Below, piece after piece: positions 52,213 to 62,281 of a stretch of 64,000 nucleotides of DNA. Position 1 is the stretch's first letter. Every line of letters begins with the position of its first letter. Position numbers and translations under genes: made by a program. This DNA is from Candidatus Thermochlorobacteriaceae bacterium (GTDB taxonomy: Bacteria; Bacteroidota; Chlorobiia; Chlorobiales; Thermochlorobacteraceae). The notes under the pieces are model-generated. The model had not been told where the DNA came from and did not search any database. It worked only from the letters and a program-made list of their open reading frames with translations. Location of the stretch: positions 1-64,000 of the forward strand of contig JAJUFC010000012.1 of the NCBI GenBank assembly GCA_029263855.1, written 5' to 3'.

Positions 52213-53100
52213 ATGACTTCTCGTTACATCTCGCCAAAGACGCTTGCAACACTCAAAGGGCTGAATTTGATTGCAAAAACGGTCGTCGACGGCTTTATGC
52301 TCGGCTTGCACCAAAGCAAACGAAGCGGCGCAGGGTTAGAATTCAGCGAATATCGCCCGTATCAAATTGGCGACGATTTGCGGAGACTGGATTGGAAACT
52401 TGTTGCGCGTTCCGACAAATTTTTCGTGCGCAACTCCGAAGTGGAAACCAGCATCGCAGTTCGGATACTGCTCGATGCAAGTGCTTCCATGCAACACGAA
52501 GAAGACGGCATTACGAAGTTTGATTACGCACGCTGGCTTTCAGCATCGCTCTGCTATCTCGCCCACCAACAAGGTGACGCAATCGGACTGTATGCCGTTC
52601 AAAATTGCATTACCCACGTGCCTGCACATCATGATAAAAATCAACTCAAAAAAATTTTTAGCACATTAGAAACGCTGACCCCGCAAGGACGATGGGCGGA
52701 ACAAACCCAACTCGAAGCACTGCTCTCGCGTTCAAAACGACGTGAAATCACCATTTTCATCAGCGATATGAACGAACACGCCGATGAAATCGTCTCTGCG
52801 CTCTACGCTTATTCAAGACTCAAAAACGAAGTGCTACTGTTTCATCTTGTCGGCGAAAAAGAACTCGATTTTAACTACAAGGGCGAGGTTGAGTTCGAGG
52901 ACTTGGAGACAGGAGAAATCGTGAAAGTTAATGCGGAAACTGCCAAAGCGCAGTATCAAACAGCCATGCGTAATCGCCTGCAAACCCTTGAAAAATCAAT
53001 GCAAGCGGAGCAAATCGCCTGTCAACGATTTATGATTCAAGAGCCGCTCGACGATGCCTTACGCAAATTTTTAACTGCCCGAAATCGCCTTCCGAAATGA
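52213..53100 (+). CDS. DUF58 domain-containing protein
   Basis: The 295-residue protein has the DUF58 core GLEFSEYRPYQIGDDLRRLDWKLVARSDKFFVRNSEVE followed by a vWA-like fold with a MIDAS-type motif in LLDASASMQ. DUF58 proteins are partners of MoxR AAA+ ATPases and BatA-like membrane proteins in envelope or aerotolerance functions that remain poorly defined. It opens a four-gene operon, overlapping the BatA-type gene by ATGA. No moxR gene lies upstream, where a divergent tatD begins within 90 bases. Confidence 0.92.
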   Translation: MTSRYISPKTLATLKGLNLIAKTVVDGFMLGLHQSKRSGAGLEFSEYRPYQIGDDLRRLDWKLVARSDKFFVRNSEVETSIAVRILLDASASMQHEEDGITKFDYARWLSASLCYLAHQQGDAIGLYAVQNCITHVPAHHDKNQLKKIFSTLETLTPQGRWAEQTQLEALLSRSKRREITIFISDMNEHADEIVSALYAYSRLKNEVLLFHLVGEKELDFNYKGEVEFEDLETGEIVKVNAETAKAQYQTAMRNRLQTLEKSMQAEQIACQRFMIQEPLDDALRKFLTARNRLPK

Positions 53101-54329
53101 ACTTGCTTTATCCGATTTACCTTTGGTCGCTTCTTTTGCTCTTCATTCCGATTGCAATTCATCTCTTTTCAAAAAACAATCCTGCAAGAATCAAAATCGG
53201 AAGCATAAAGTTGTTGGAGCGCGTCGAAACGCGAAATTTTCGCCGCATAAAGTTTCATGATGGTGTCCTGTTTGCACTTCGCGCGCTGATTTTTGCACTG
53301 CTTTCTGTTTTAATGGCATCGCCTGAAATTGCTTGTAAATACAAGGCTTCCGAGAACGGCTGGATTTTAATCGAGCCATCAATTCGCCTCGATGAACAGC
53401 CAAAAGAATTTCATCAACGCCTCGATTCTCTGCAAAAAGCAGGATACGAAATGCGCGTGCTTGCGACCGCCTTTCCAAAAACTGTAGAAAGCGGAGTAAA
53501 CACAAAGTTGGATTTATGGTCGCTCCTTGCGGAAGCCGATAAAGCAAATGCGGACACACTCGCGTTTTTTGTCGTATCGTCTCTTCAAGAAAATTCACTG
53601 CGAGGAAAGCGTCCTACGCTCTCGCGCGACGTTCGTTGGATTGACGCAAACGCAGAAGAAACAACGTGGATTGAACGCATCGCGCAACTTTCAGACGATT
53701 CGCTCTTTATTGCGATTGGAATAAGTTCGGCAAGCGAAACACGCTTCGAGCATCTTATCGCGCCAATGCCCAATAAGACGACCGTCGCTCCACCAATTGA
53801 ACTAACAAGACAAGGCGACAGCCTTTCGGTGAATCTCGTTTCAAAGCTGAACGAAAAGCGATGGCTTTCGCTGACGAAAAAAGAAACATGGTGCATTGTG
53901 TATGATGAGCACTTCACGACGATGCTTCCTTACGTTGAACGAGCCGTGAAAGCAATCGCACAATTTTCGCTGACAAAAATTTCAGTGGAAGTGAAAAAAC
54001 AAACAGAGTGGCAGCGTGAAGCGGAGTCGCAAATAATTTGGCTATGCAAGAGCGAGCCGCCCGAATACCCGAAACTGCTTGATGCGCGAGCCTTTACAGG
54101 CGAATCATTTTTTGATGAACAGTTCATTCACGCGCTTTCTGAATCACTGCTTCCCGAAAGCGTGAGCGAAAACGACGTGCGCAAAGTGTCAAGCCAAATG
54201 GCAACGCCGATAACACATCGCGCACCCAAAACCTTTGAAGAGACAAAGCATTCACTCGTGTTTCCGATTTGGATTTTTGTAACGCTTCTTGTTGGACTTG
54301 AACGATGGATAGCCTTCTCAAAAGAATAG
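53097..54329 (+). CDS. BatA-type membrane protein (N-terminal aerotolerance domain)
   Basis: The 410-residue protein begins LLYPIYLWSLLLLFIPIAIHLFSKNNPARIKIGSIKLLERVETRNFRRIKFHDGVLFALRALIFALLSVLM, the BatA/PF07584 N-terminus with two membrane helices. A large soluble domain follows without a recognisable vWA metal site, then a C-terminal helix (SLVFPIWIFVTLLVGLERWIAF). It is an inner-membrane protein translated together with DUF58 (4-base overlap) and the next gene (25-base overlap). Confidence 0.85.
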   Translation: MNLLYPIYLWSLLLLFIPIAIHLFSKNNPARIKIGSIKLLERVETRNFRRIKFHDGVLFALRALIFALLSVLMASPEIACKYKASENGWILIEPSIRLDEQPKEFHQRLDSLQKAGYEMRVLATAFPKTVESGVNTKLDLWSLLAEADKANADTLAFFVVSSLQENSLRGKRPTLSRDVRWIDANAEETTWIERIAQLSDDSLFIAIGISSASETRFEHLIAPMPNKTTVAPPIELTRQGDSLSVNLVSKLNEKRWLSLTKKETWCIVYDEHFTTMLPYVERAVKAIAQFSLTKISVEVKKQTEWQREAESQIIWLCKSEPPEYPKLLDARAFTGESFFDEQFIHALSESLLPESVSENDVRKVSSQMATPITHRAPKTFEETKHSLVFPIWIFVTLLVGLERWIAFSKE

Positions 54330-56491
54330 AGACCGATTGGCGAAACGCCCTGCAGCTGAATGCACTCTTGAACAGCCTTGCGCTGTCGCTCTTTTTCGGT
54401 GCGTTGGCATGGCGACTTTTGAGTGAAATCGATGCCGTAATTGTTGCGGCAATTTTGTTCGTGGTTGGCTTCGCGCTCTTTCGTGAAAAATATCAAATAA
54501 CGACTCAAACGATTATTCGCGAACTTAACCGATTGCCTGAATGTGAGCATAGTGCGGAACTGCTCTTGAACGCGCCCGAAGAACTTTCATTCCTCGCAAG
54601 GCTTCAACGCCGAAAAGTATCGGAGTGGTTGGAAAAGCAAACAGGGAAGCGCGTGCGTCCAAACGAGTGGCGAAAAAATTTATTATGGTTTGGAGCAAGT
54701 GTTGCCTTGTCGGCACTTATCGCTGTTCTTCCGAAAACGAAATTGGAGCAACCACAATCCCGCGAGCAAACATTCATAAGCACTACGCCGTCTCTGAACA
54801 TCGAGAAACTCGAAGTGCAAATTGAGCCGCCACGATACACTGCGAAACCTAAACGTGTTCAAGCCTCGCTCAACATGCTTGCCGAAGAACATGCAATCGT
54901 TCGATGGACGCTCAAACTCAATCGCGACTGCGAGCAAGTGAAATTGGCGACAGTTTCAGGCGATACCCTTCGCTTCAAGCACGAAACAGAGCGCACCTAT
55001 CGCGCTGAAATGAAAGTCGAACAAAGCGAACTTTACACGCTGTTGATAGACGAGTTTGTTTCAGAGGTTGCAACGATAGAGGTGCAAAAAGATTTGCCGC
55101 CCGCTGTGAGCGTGCTTTTGCCGACCTCGCGCACGGAATTTGCGTCGCCCGATTCCGCACGGCTGTTCATCAAAGTCGCAATCAGCGACGACTACAAAAT
55201 CCGAAAAACACATCTGGTTCTAACCACAGCCAAAGGCAAAGGCGAAGCCGTCAAGTTCAAAAGCGATACGATTCAACTTTCTCCAACATCAAAATTTGAA
55301 AACACGATTGAGCAATACGAAACAACGCTCAACTTGAAAAATTACGACCTAACCTACGGCGACGAATGTTACTTCTTCATCGAAGCCTGCGACAATCGCG
55401 AGCCAAAGCCGAACTGCACGCGCTCTGAAACTTACTTCGCAAAAATTTTAGACACCCTTCAAACGACTTCAAGCGAAAGCATCGCAATGCCTGTTTTGCG
55501 TCTTCCGACTTACTTCCGCAGCCAACGGCAACTCATCATCGATACGGAAAGACTTATCTCGGAAAAAAAATCGCTTGAACCACCGCTATTCCGAACGCAA
55601 AGCGAAAATTTAGGAGTTGAGCAAAAACTCTTGCGCCTGCGTTACGGAAAGTTTCTCGGCGAAGAACTCGCGATAAGCATTGGCGAAACGGAAAACGAAC
55701 AACGCGCGAAAATCATGCGCGATACTTCAACAAACCCAATCGTGAAACTGCAAAAGCAAGCGGCGGCAAGAGTGCCAAAAGTGGACGAGGGACACAATCA
55801 CAACGAACAAGCACAACCCGCGCAAAGCGTTGATGCACTTGTCGATCCGTATATGCACCGACACGATATTGAAGAAGCGGCTACCTTTTTTTCCGAACCC
55901 ATCAAGCAACAACTCAAAGCCACGCTTGCCGAAATGTGGGAGGCGGAAAAATTTCTGCGCCTTTCTCAACCTGAACGCGCTTTGCCACACGAATACAAAG
56001 CCTTGCAATGCTTAAAAGAACTTCAACAACAAGCGCGCGTCTATGTTGAAAAATCAGGCTTCGAGCCGACACCCATTGAAGAAGCTCGTCTGCGCTTGAC
56101 GGGCGATAACGCCAAAATCAAATCTACTCGAAGCGTTGAAACGCGCAACTTGAACGATTCTTTGGAAGTGATAAAAAACGCACTCAACATTTTGAACGAC
56201 GGCAAAAAGACATTTTCAAATGATGAAATCGCGAAGCTCGAAGACGCGGGAAAAACTTTCGCGCAATTCGCGCTTGAAAAAAACTTGAAAGAACTTTCAG
56301 CGCTGCAATCGCTTCGACAAATCATTAGCGATGCGAAAGCAGGGAGAGCCTGTTCGCAAGAAGAAGTGTTGCGAGTTCAACGGGCGTTCAGCGATGTGCT
56401 TCCTGTGCCGTATCAACTGCCGAAATCGGAGCACGCGGGAAAGTCGCAACTGACACAACGCTATTTCCAATTGCTAAACGAAAAACGATAA
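54305..56491 (+). CDS. Large DUF4175-like membrane protein
   Basis: The product has 728 residues. Two N-terminal helices (LLNSLALSLFFGALAWRLL; AVIVAAILFVVGFALF) and one near residue 125 (LLWFGASVALSALIAVLP) lead into a long beta-rich soluble part (IEKLEVQIEPPRYTAKPKRV, LPPAVSVLLPTSRTEFASPD) and a helical, charged C-terminus (EEAATFFSEPIKQQLKATLAEMWEAEKFLR). The order resembles the DUF4175 proteins found in MoxR/DUF58/BatA operons, but the assignment is by layout. It overlaps the previous gene by 25 bases and the next by 1 base. Confidence 0.7.
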   Translation: MDSLLKRIETDWRNALQLNALLNSLALSLFFGALAWRLLSEIDAVIVAAILFVVGFALFREKYQITTQTIIRELNRLPECEHSAELLLNAPEELSFLARLQRRKVSEWLEKQTGKRVRPNEWRKNLLWFGASVALSALIAVLPKTKLEQPQSREQTFISTTPSLNIEKLEVQIEPPRYTAKPKRVQASLNMLAEEHAIVRWTLKLNRDCEQVKLATVSGDTLRFKHETERTYRAEMKVEQSELYTLLIDEFVSEVATIEVQKDLPPAVSVLLPTSRTEFASPDSARLFIKVAISDDYKIRKTHLVLTTAKGKGEAVKFKSDTIQLSPTSKFENTIEQYETTLNLKNYDLTYGDECYFFIEACDNREPKPNCTRSETYFAKILDTLQTTSSESIAMPVLRLPTYFRSQRQLIIDTERLISEKKSLEPPLFRTQSENLGVEQKLLRLRYGKFLGEELAISIGETENEQRAKIMRDTSTNPIVKLQKQAAARVPKVDEGHNHNEQAQPAQSVDALVDPYMHRHDIEEAATFFSEPIKQQLKATLAEMWEAEKFLRLSQPERALPHEYKALQCLKELQQQARVYVEKSGFEPTPIEEARLRLTGDNAKIKSTRSVETRNLNDSLEVIKNALNILNDGKKTFSNDEIAKLEDAGKTFAQFALEKNLKELSALQSLRQIISDAKAGRACSQEEVLRVQRAFSDVLPVPYQLPKSEHAGKSQLTQRYFQLLNEKR

Positions 56492-58251
56492 TGCCGATTG
56501 TCTTTCAAGCAGAGGGCTGGCAAATCGCGGTTGTGCTTTCGCTGTGCGCAATGCTTGCAACAATGATGTTGACAAAAGAACTGCGCCGCACGGCGAAAAA
56601 ACGCTTGTGGCTTCGTTTGGGATTAAGTGTCATCGCCATTCTCGCGCTCGCACTGTTAGGGCTTGAACCCGCGTACCTTGTGCAAACGCCACCGAAGAAA
56701 ATCGCACTGCTCACCGACACGATGAGTTCCGAACGCTTGGACTCTTTAATCGAGACTAATGCCTTTGAAATTTTTTCGCTCAATCCGAATCCGCGAGCGA
56801 CGCACATCCAAGATGCAGGTTTTTTGGCGAGAAATTTTCCAACAAGTGAAATTCACATATTCGGCAACGGACTGAATAAGGTTGATTTAACAAGGCTTCA
56901 TGGACATCAACTCTTTTTTCATCAATCTGAGCCGCCGAAAGGCATTGTCGACCTGCAAGCCGTTCAGAGCCTTACGCTTGGCGACGTGTTGCGAGTGAAA
57001 GGACTTGTTCGAGGAACATTTCAGCGATTAGCGTTTCGGGCAAATGGAATGCTTATTGATTCGCTTTCAAACTTGCAGGACAAAACGCCGTTTGAATTTT
57101 CATTCATGCCTAAGCAGTTGGGCAAACAGAATCTTGCGCTTGTGCTTGATGGCAAAGAAGAGAAGTGGGGCGTTTGTGTGTTGCCCGCTAAGCCTTTGTC
57201 GTTGCTTGTTCTGCAATCAAAGCCAACCTTTGAAATCAAGTATCTGAAAAATTTTCTGACCGAAAGAGGCTACCGTTTTGCAATGCGCGTCAAGGTTGGA
57301 AAGGAGCGATACCGTGAAGAGTTTTGGAATATGCAAAGCCAATCGCTCGCGCCGCTTTCGCGCAAAATACTGTCGCGATTTGACATCGTGATGATTGACG
57401 CAGAAACATTGGCATCGCTGACGCCGTCGGAGCGAACAGCGTTGGAAAAGACGATTGAGCAAGAAGGTTTAGGCGTGTTCATCACCGAGAGGGATAGCGT
57501 GCTGCTCCGAGAGCCGTCGCTCAAAATTGTTCAGCCGTTCCGATTTCGCGTGCATCGAGCAAGAGAGCAATCTATTCGTTGGAATCAATTCGAATCGCCG
57601 CCCATTTCGTTAGACGCCATCGTGATTCTGCCTGACTTTGGCGTGCAGTCGCTTCTTGAAGATTCAGACGGGCGGAGCGTTGCCGCCTTTCATCAAAAGG
57701 GATTTGGCAGAATTGCAATAAGCCTTGTTGAGAATGCGTATCAATGGCGATTGGAGGGAAAGGCAAGTGTTTATGCGGCGTATTGGGCGCATCTTTTATC
57801 GGCTATTGCAAAACGAGCAAATGAAACAGCAATACAAGTTCCAAGCATCAGCATGGTTCATGAACCGATTGAATTTCAAATTCAAACTGCGATAAATTCG
57901 CCGCATCTGGTCATACAAGAACTTTCACAAGAAACATCTGTGCCGCTTCGCCAAGAAGTGCTAAATCCAATAGTTTGGCGTGGGCGATATTGGGCAAGCG
58001 AAAGCGGGTGGATTGCGTTCAAAGTCAATAGCGGAGAAGAGTTTTGGGCGTTTATTTCGGACGAAACGATGTTCGAATCGTTGCGAAAAGAAAGGCGTCG
58101 GAAAGAAACTCTGAAAGCCGTGCAACACAATGGCGTTGAGCAACGAAGTGCCGAGATGAAACATCTTGAATGCGACACGCGCGTGAGGCTCTTGTGCGCC
58201 TTGTGTTTGATGTTGGCAATCGCGGGGCTTTGGGCGGAGCGAAAAGTCTAA
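56491..58251 (+). CDS. Membrane protein of a DUF58/BatA operon, function unknown
   Basis: The 586-residue protein has two N-terminal helices (WQIAVVLSLCAMLATMML; RLGLSVIAILALALLGLEPAYLV), a large soluble domain whose middle (RFDIVMIDAETLASLTPSERTALEKTIEQEGLGVFI) looks like a glutamine-amidotransferase-like Rossmann fold, and a C-terminal helix (VRLLCALCLMLAIAGLWAE). Proteins of this layout close DUF58/BatA operons in Bacteroidota-related bacteria. The first base of its ATG overlaps the preceding stop (TAATG). No enzymatic residues can be named. Confidence 0.7.
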   Translation: MPIVFQAEGWQIAVVLSLCAMLATMMLTKELRRTAKKRLWLRLGLSVIAILALALLGLEPAYLVQTPPKKIALLTDTMSSERLDSLIETNAFEIFSLNPNPRATHIQDAGFLARNFPTSEIHIFGNGLNKVDLTRLHGHQLFFHQSEPPKGIVDLQAVQSLTLGDVLRVKGLVRGTFQRLAFRANGMLIDSLSNLQDKTPFEFSFMPKQLGKQNLALVLDGKEEKWGVCVLPAKPLSLLVLQSKPTFEIKYLKNFLTERGYRFAMRVKVGKERYREEFWNMQSQSLAPLSRKILSRFDIVMIDAETLASLTPSERTALEKTIEQEGLGVFITERDSVLLREPSLKIVQPFRFRVHRAREQSIRWNQFESPPISLDAIVILPDFGVQSLLEDSDGRSVAAFHQKGFGRIAISLVENAYQWRLEGKASVYAAYWAHLLSAIAKRANETAIQVPSISMVHEPIEFQIQTAINSPHLVIQELSQETSVPLRQEVLNPIVWRGRYWASESGWIAFKVNSGEEFWAFISDETMFESLRKERRRKETLKAVQHNGVEQRSAEMKHLECDTRVRLLCALCLMLAIAGLWAERKV

Positions 58252-58348
58252 CGATTGTCCTTGAAAAATGTAAATTTGCGCCGAAATAAAATCGGCTGAA
58301 AAGTTACCTATCTACGCCAAAAATTTGGAGCAAAAAGTTGATTGAAGC

Positions 58349-60694
58349 ATGAACGATAAAAGCGAACACAATCCAAAAGACGACACAAAAGACGACGCTT
58401 ACAGTTCTGACTTGCGAGAACGCTATCTCAACGACCCGACCTATCGGCGCCGACTTGCCGCACGTCGCAAGTGGAGAGAGCGAATTTACACCGTCTCGCT
58501 TGCCGCTGTTTTCCTGATTTTCGTTTCTGCTATTGGAATAATGATTTATTGGTCTACCGACCTGCCGAGCCTTGAACAGTTGGAAAATCCGAAACCACAA
58601 TTAGCGACCGAAGTTTATTCCTACGACGGCGTGTTGCTGACGAAATTTTTCATGGAAAATCGCACCGTTGTTCCGTTGGATTCGATTTCCAAAAATTTAA
58701 TCAACGCCTTAATTGCAACGGAAGATGTTGAGTTTTACAATCACTGGGGATTGAACTTGCGTCGCCTTGCGATTGCGATGGTTGAAAACATTGGTCGGGT
58801 TGCCAGCGGCAGACGCGCGCACGGTGCATCAACGATTACGCAACAATTAGCGAAGAATTTATGGCTCACGCCAGCACGCCACATCAAGCGCAAAGTGCAA
58901 GAACTGATGATTGCCATTCAAATCGAGCGCACCTATACCAAAAACGAAATTCTCGAGCTTTACCTCAATACGGTCTATTTCGGAAAAGGGGCTTACGGCG
59001 CGGAAGCGGCGGCTTGGACTTACTTTGCAAAGCCTGCTTCCAAACTAACTGTAAGCGAAAGCGCGACGCTGATTGGAATTCTCAAAAGTCCCGAAGATTA
59101 CAACCCCGTCGATAACATTCAAATCTCAAAAAAGCGTCGAGACTTGATTTTGGATTTAATGGTCAAAGCCGAAATTCTGTCTGATGTGCAAGCGGTCAAA
59201 GAGAAAGCAAAGCCGATTGAACTCAAATTCACGCCCGTTACCGATAGAGGGATTGCGCCATATTTCACCGAGTATGTCCGACAGCAACTCAAAAAAGAAG
59301 CGGCGAAGTTTAAGTTTGATGTGTTCCGAGATGGTTTAATCGTAACCACAACGCTCGACTCGCGCATGCAAGCCTATGCCGAAAAAGCCTATAATGAGCA
59401 TGTGAAATTTTTGCAAGAGAAGATTGAGAAGTCATGGAATTGGAAATCGCGAAAAGGTCAGGAGTTGCAAGAAAAATTTGTCAAAGAGTCGGAGCGGTTC
59501 AAGCAGTTGGTTGAAAGCGGCGTATCAGAAAAGGAAGCGGCTGAACGGCTGAAAGCAGATAAACGCTGGCTCGATAGCCTGCTCGCCGAAAAACTCGTTG
59601 TCCAAGCGGCAATGGTGGCGATTGAGCCTTCAACGGGGCACATCAAAGCATGGGTTGGTGGCAGAGATTTTGAGAAATACAAACTCGACCACGTTTGGCA
59701 AGCGCGCCGCCAGCCCGGCTCGACCTTCAAGCCGTTTGTTTATACGGTTGCGATTGACAAAGGCATTCCGCCGAGTTATCAACTGCTCAATCAACCGATT
59801 GCCATTCAAACGACCATCAACGCAAAAGACCGCGTTTGGACGCCGAAGAATGCGGATAACGAAATTGGCGGATTTACCTCGCTGCGCGATGCGCTGAAAA
59901 ATTCGCTTAACTACGTAACCGTGCGTTTGGCACAGCAACACGTTCCGCCTGAAGAAATTATCAAGTATGCTAAAAAAATGGGCATTAGTTCGCCGCTCCG
60001 ACAAGACCTTTCACTCGCACTGGGCACATCAGAAGTAACGCCGCTTGAACTCACCAGTGCCTACAGCACCTTTGCCAACAACGGCGTTCATGTTGAGCCA
60101 ATCGCCATTTTGCGAGTTGATGATAAGTTTTCAAGCACGATTGCCAGTTACAAAACTGACCGATGGGAAGCCATCAGCCGAGAGACGAACTATGTGATGG
60201 TTTCAATGCTCAAATCTGTGATGGACGGTGGCACAGGCTCTTCGGCGCGATTCCGATACAACTTCCGTTTAGAAGCCGGCGGCAAAACAGGCACCACGCA
60301 AAACAACGCTGACGCTTGGTTTATGGGCATTACACCGCAATTAGCCTGCGGCATCTGGACAGGCTTCGACGATATGCGAATCCAATACACTTCAATGGAA
60401 TACGGTCAAGGCTCTCGCGCCGCCTTGCCGATATGGGCAAACTTCATGAAAGCCTGTTACGAAGATAAATCGCTTGGCTTGCAACCCCGCTATTTCTTGA
60501 AACCTGAACGAGTTCAAGGTAGACTTGTCTCAAAAAAGAGCGGACGCTTTACTGAATCAGGGACGCCTGACGCATATGTGGAATACTTCATCGATGCAAG
60601 TCTTAAACGCTATGCGTCGCTTTATGGCTCGTCGGATACGCTCTCGTTGCCGCAATCAATTCCGACGAAAAAGCGCGGCGAAGGGCAGTTCTGA
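58349..60694 (+). CDS. Penicillin-binding protein 1A (bifunctional transglycosylase/transpeptidase)
   Basis: The 781-residue protein has a cytoplasmic acidic start, one membrane helix (VSLAAVFLIFVSAIGIMIYW) and a GT51 domain with the catalytic ATEDVEFYNHWG, GASTITQQLAKNLWL and ELYLNTVYFGKGAYG. The transpeptidase has SxxK in PGSTFKPF, SxN in NSLNYVTV and KTG in GGKTGTTQNN. It polymerises and cross-links peptidoglycan. A charged helical insert between the domains (LQEKIEKSWNWKSRKGQELQEKF) is longer than in E. coli. It is a separate unit after the DUF58 operon. Confidence 0.95.
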   Translation: MNDKSEHNPKDDTKDDAYSSDLRERYLNDPTYRRRLAARRKWRERIYTVSLAAVFLIFVSAIGIMIYWSTDLPSLEQLENPKPQLATEVYSYDGVLLTKFFMENRTVVPLDSISKNLINALIATEDVEFYNHWGLNLRRLAIAMVENIGRVASGRRAHGASTITQQLAKNLWLTPARHIKRKVQELMIAIQIERTYTKNEILELYLNTVYFGKGAYGAEAAAWTYFAKPASKLTVSESATLIGILKSPEDYNPVDNIQISKKRRDLILDLMVKAEILSDVQAVKEKAKPIELKFTPVTDRGIAPYFTEYVRQQLKKEAAKFKFDVFRDGLIVTTTLDSRMQAYAEKAYNEHVKFLQEKIEKSWNWKSRKGQELQEKFVKESERFKQLVESGVSEKEAAERLKADKRWLDSLLAEKLVVQAAMVAIEPSTGHIKAWVGGRDFEKYKLDHVWQARRQPGSTFKPFVYTVAIDKGIPPSYQLLNQPIAIQTTINAKDRVWTPKNADNEIGGFTSLRDALKNSLNYVTVRLAQQHVPPEEIIKYAKKMGISSPLRQDLSLALGTSEVTPLELTSAYSTFANNGVHVEPIAILRVDDKFSSTIASYKTDRWEAISRETNYVMVSMLKSVMDGGTGSSARFRYNFRLEAGGKTGTTQNNADAWFMGITPQLACGIWTGFDDMRIQYTSMEYGQGSRAALPIWANFMKACYEDKSLGLQPRYFLKPERVQGRLVSKKSGRFTESGTPDAYVEYFIDASLKRYASLYGSSDTLSLPQSIPTKKRGEGQF

Positions 60695-60718
60695 ATCAAT
60701 ATCAACACATCAAAAACC

Positions 60719-62260
60719 ATGCTTCCATCTGTCATTGTGCTTGACTTCGGTTCGCAATACACCCAACTCATTGCAAGGCGTGTGCGCGAACTCGGTGTCT
60801 ATTGTGAAATTTTTCCCTATCACACGCCCGCCGAAAAAATTAAATCGTTGAATCCAAAAGCCTTGATTTTTTCAGGCGGACCGTCGAGCGTTTACGAAAA
60901 GTTCGCCCCGAAGCCCGACGAAAAAATTTACGACCTTCACCTTCCAACGCTGGGTATTTGTTACGGATTGCAAACCATCGCGCAACACTTCGGCGGCAAA
61001 GTCGAGAACGCGCGAAAGCGTGAGTTCGGACGTGCGAAAATTGCGATTATGCAACTAAACGGCGCATCAAAAAATCACCTGTTCAAAAATATCGACGATT
61101 CAGAGGTGTGGATGTCGCATGGCGATAAGGTTACAAAACTGCCGCCGAACTTCGTCGTAACGGCGCGAAGCGAAAACGCGGAAATGTGTGCCGTTGAAAT
61201 GATTTCCAACACCGAAAAAATTTACGGTGTACAGTTTCACCCCGAAGTGCATCATACGCAGTATGGAAGAGAGATTCTCGCCAATTTTCTCTTTGAAATT
61301 GCAAGCTTGAAAAAAGATTGGTCGACGAAAAATTTTATCGAGCAAGAAATTCAAAAAATGCGCGAAAGCGTGGGCAAAGAAAAAGTTGTCTGCGCGCTTT
61401 CGGGCGGCGTGGATTCAACAGTGGCGGCGGTGCTGGTGTCGAGAGCCATTGGCAAAAATTTGAAATGCGTGTTCGTCGATAACGGCTTGCTCCGAAAAAA
61501 CGAAGCCAAAGAAGTCCGAAATGCCTTGAAAACATTAGGCTTGCGGCTCGATTTCGTCGATGCAAGCAACCTTTTTCTGAAACGATTGAAAGGTGTCGCC
61601 AATCCTGAACAGAAGCGAAAAATCATCGGAAAAACTTTCATCGAAGTCTTCGAAGCGCATATCGACCGCGAAAAATTTTTAGTGCAAGGCACACTGTACC
61701 CTGACGTAATTGAGAGCGTTTCTGTGAAAGGACCTTCGCAAACTATCAAGACGCATCATAACGTTGGCGGATTGCCAAAGCGAATGAAACTTAAACTCAT
61801 TGAGCCACTTCGCGAATTGTTCAAAGATGAAGTGCGCGAGGTTGGAAAGTTGCTCGGCGTGCATGAGGAGATTTTAGGGCGGCATCCGTTCCCTGGTCCT
61901 GGTCTTGCGGTGCGCATTTTGGGTTCAGTAACCAAAGAGCGATGCGATTTGCTCCGTGAAGCCGATTCAATTTTCATTTCTGAACTTAAAGCACAAGGGC
62001 TATATCACAAGGTCTGGCAAGCCTTTACGGTGCTCCTGCCCATAAACACCGTTGGCGTGATGGGCGATAATCGCACCTACGAAAACGCGGTTGCGCTTCG
62101 CGCCGTAACTTCCACCGACGGCATGACGGCGGATTGGGCGCACTTACCTTACGATTTTCTTGCGCACGTCTCCAACCGAATTATCAACGAAGTGCGCGGC
62201 ATCAATCGCGTTACTTACGACATTAGTTCAAAGCCGCCTGCCACGATTGAGTGGGAATAA
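60719..62260 (+). CDS. guaA: GMP synthase (glutamine-hydrolysing)
   Basis: This is a 513-residue, full-length GuaA. The glutaminase domain has Cys81 in LGICYGLQ and the His-Glu pair in [10 protein letters not shown]. The ATP-pyrophosphatase domain has [13 protein letters not shown], and the C-terminal dimerisation domain includes [16 protein letters not shown] and ends [12 protein letters not shown] as usual. It converts XMP to GMP. It follows the PBP gene by 24 bases and precedes the AtuA-family gene by 21 bases. Confidence 0.98.
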   Translation: MLPSVIVLDFGSQYTQLIARRVRELGVYCEIFPYHTPAEKIKSLNPKALIFSGGPSSVYEKFAPKPDEKIYDLHLPTLGICYGLQTIAQHFGGKVENARKREFGRAKIAIMQLNGASKNHLFKNIDDSEVWMSHGDKVTKLPPNFVVTARSENAEMCAVEMISNTEKIYGVQFHPEVHHTQYGREILANFLFEIASLKKDWSTKNFIEQEIQKMRESVGKEKVVCALSGGVDSTVAAVLVSRAIGKNLKCVFVDNGLLRKNEAKEVRNALKTLGLRLDFVDASNLFLKRLKGVANPEQKRKIIGKTFIEVFEAHIDREKFLVQGTLYPDVIESVSVKGPSQTIKTHHNVGGLPKRMKLKLIEPLRELFKDEVREVGKLLGVHEEILGRHPFPGPGLAVRILGSVTKERCDLLREADSIFISELKAQGLYHKVWQAFTVLLPINTVGVMGDNRTYENAVALRAVTSTDGMTADWAHLPYDFLAHVSNRIINEVRGINRVTYDISSKPPATIEWE

Positions 62261-62281
62261 CTCGCAACAAAATTAACTGCT

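Noticed and set aside
58280-58296. A hairpin GCCGA-N7-TCGGC before the PBP1A gene as a terminator
   Set aside because: The stem is only 5 bp and no T tract follows, so it could be chance.
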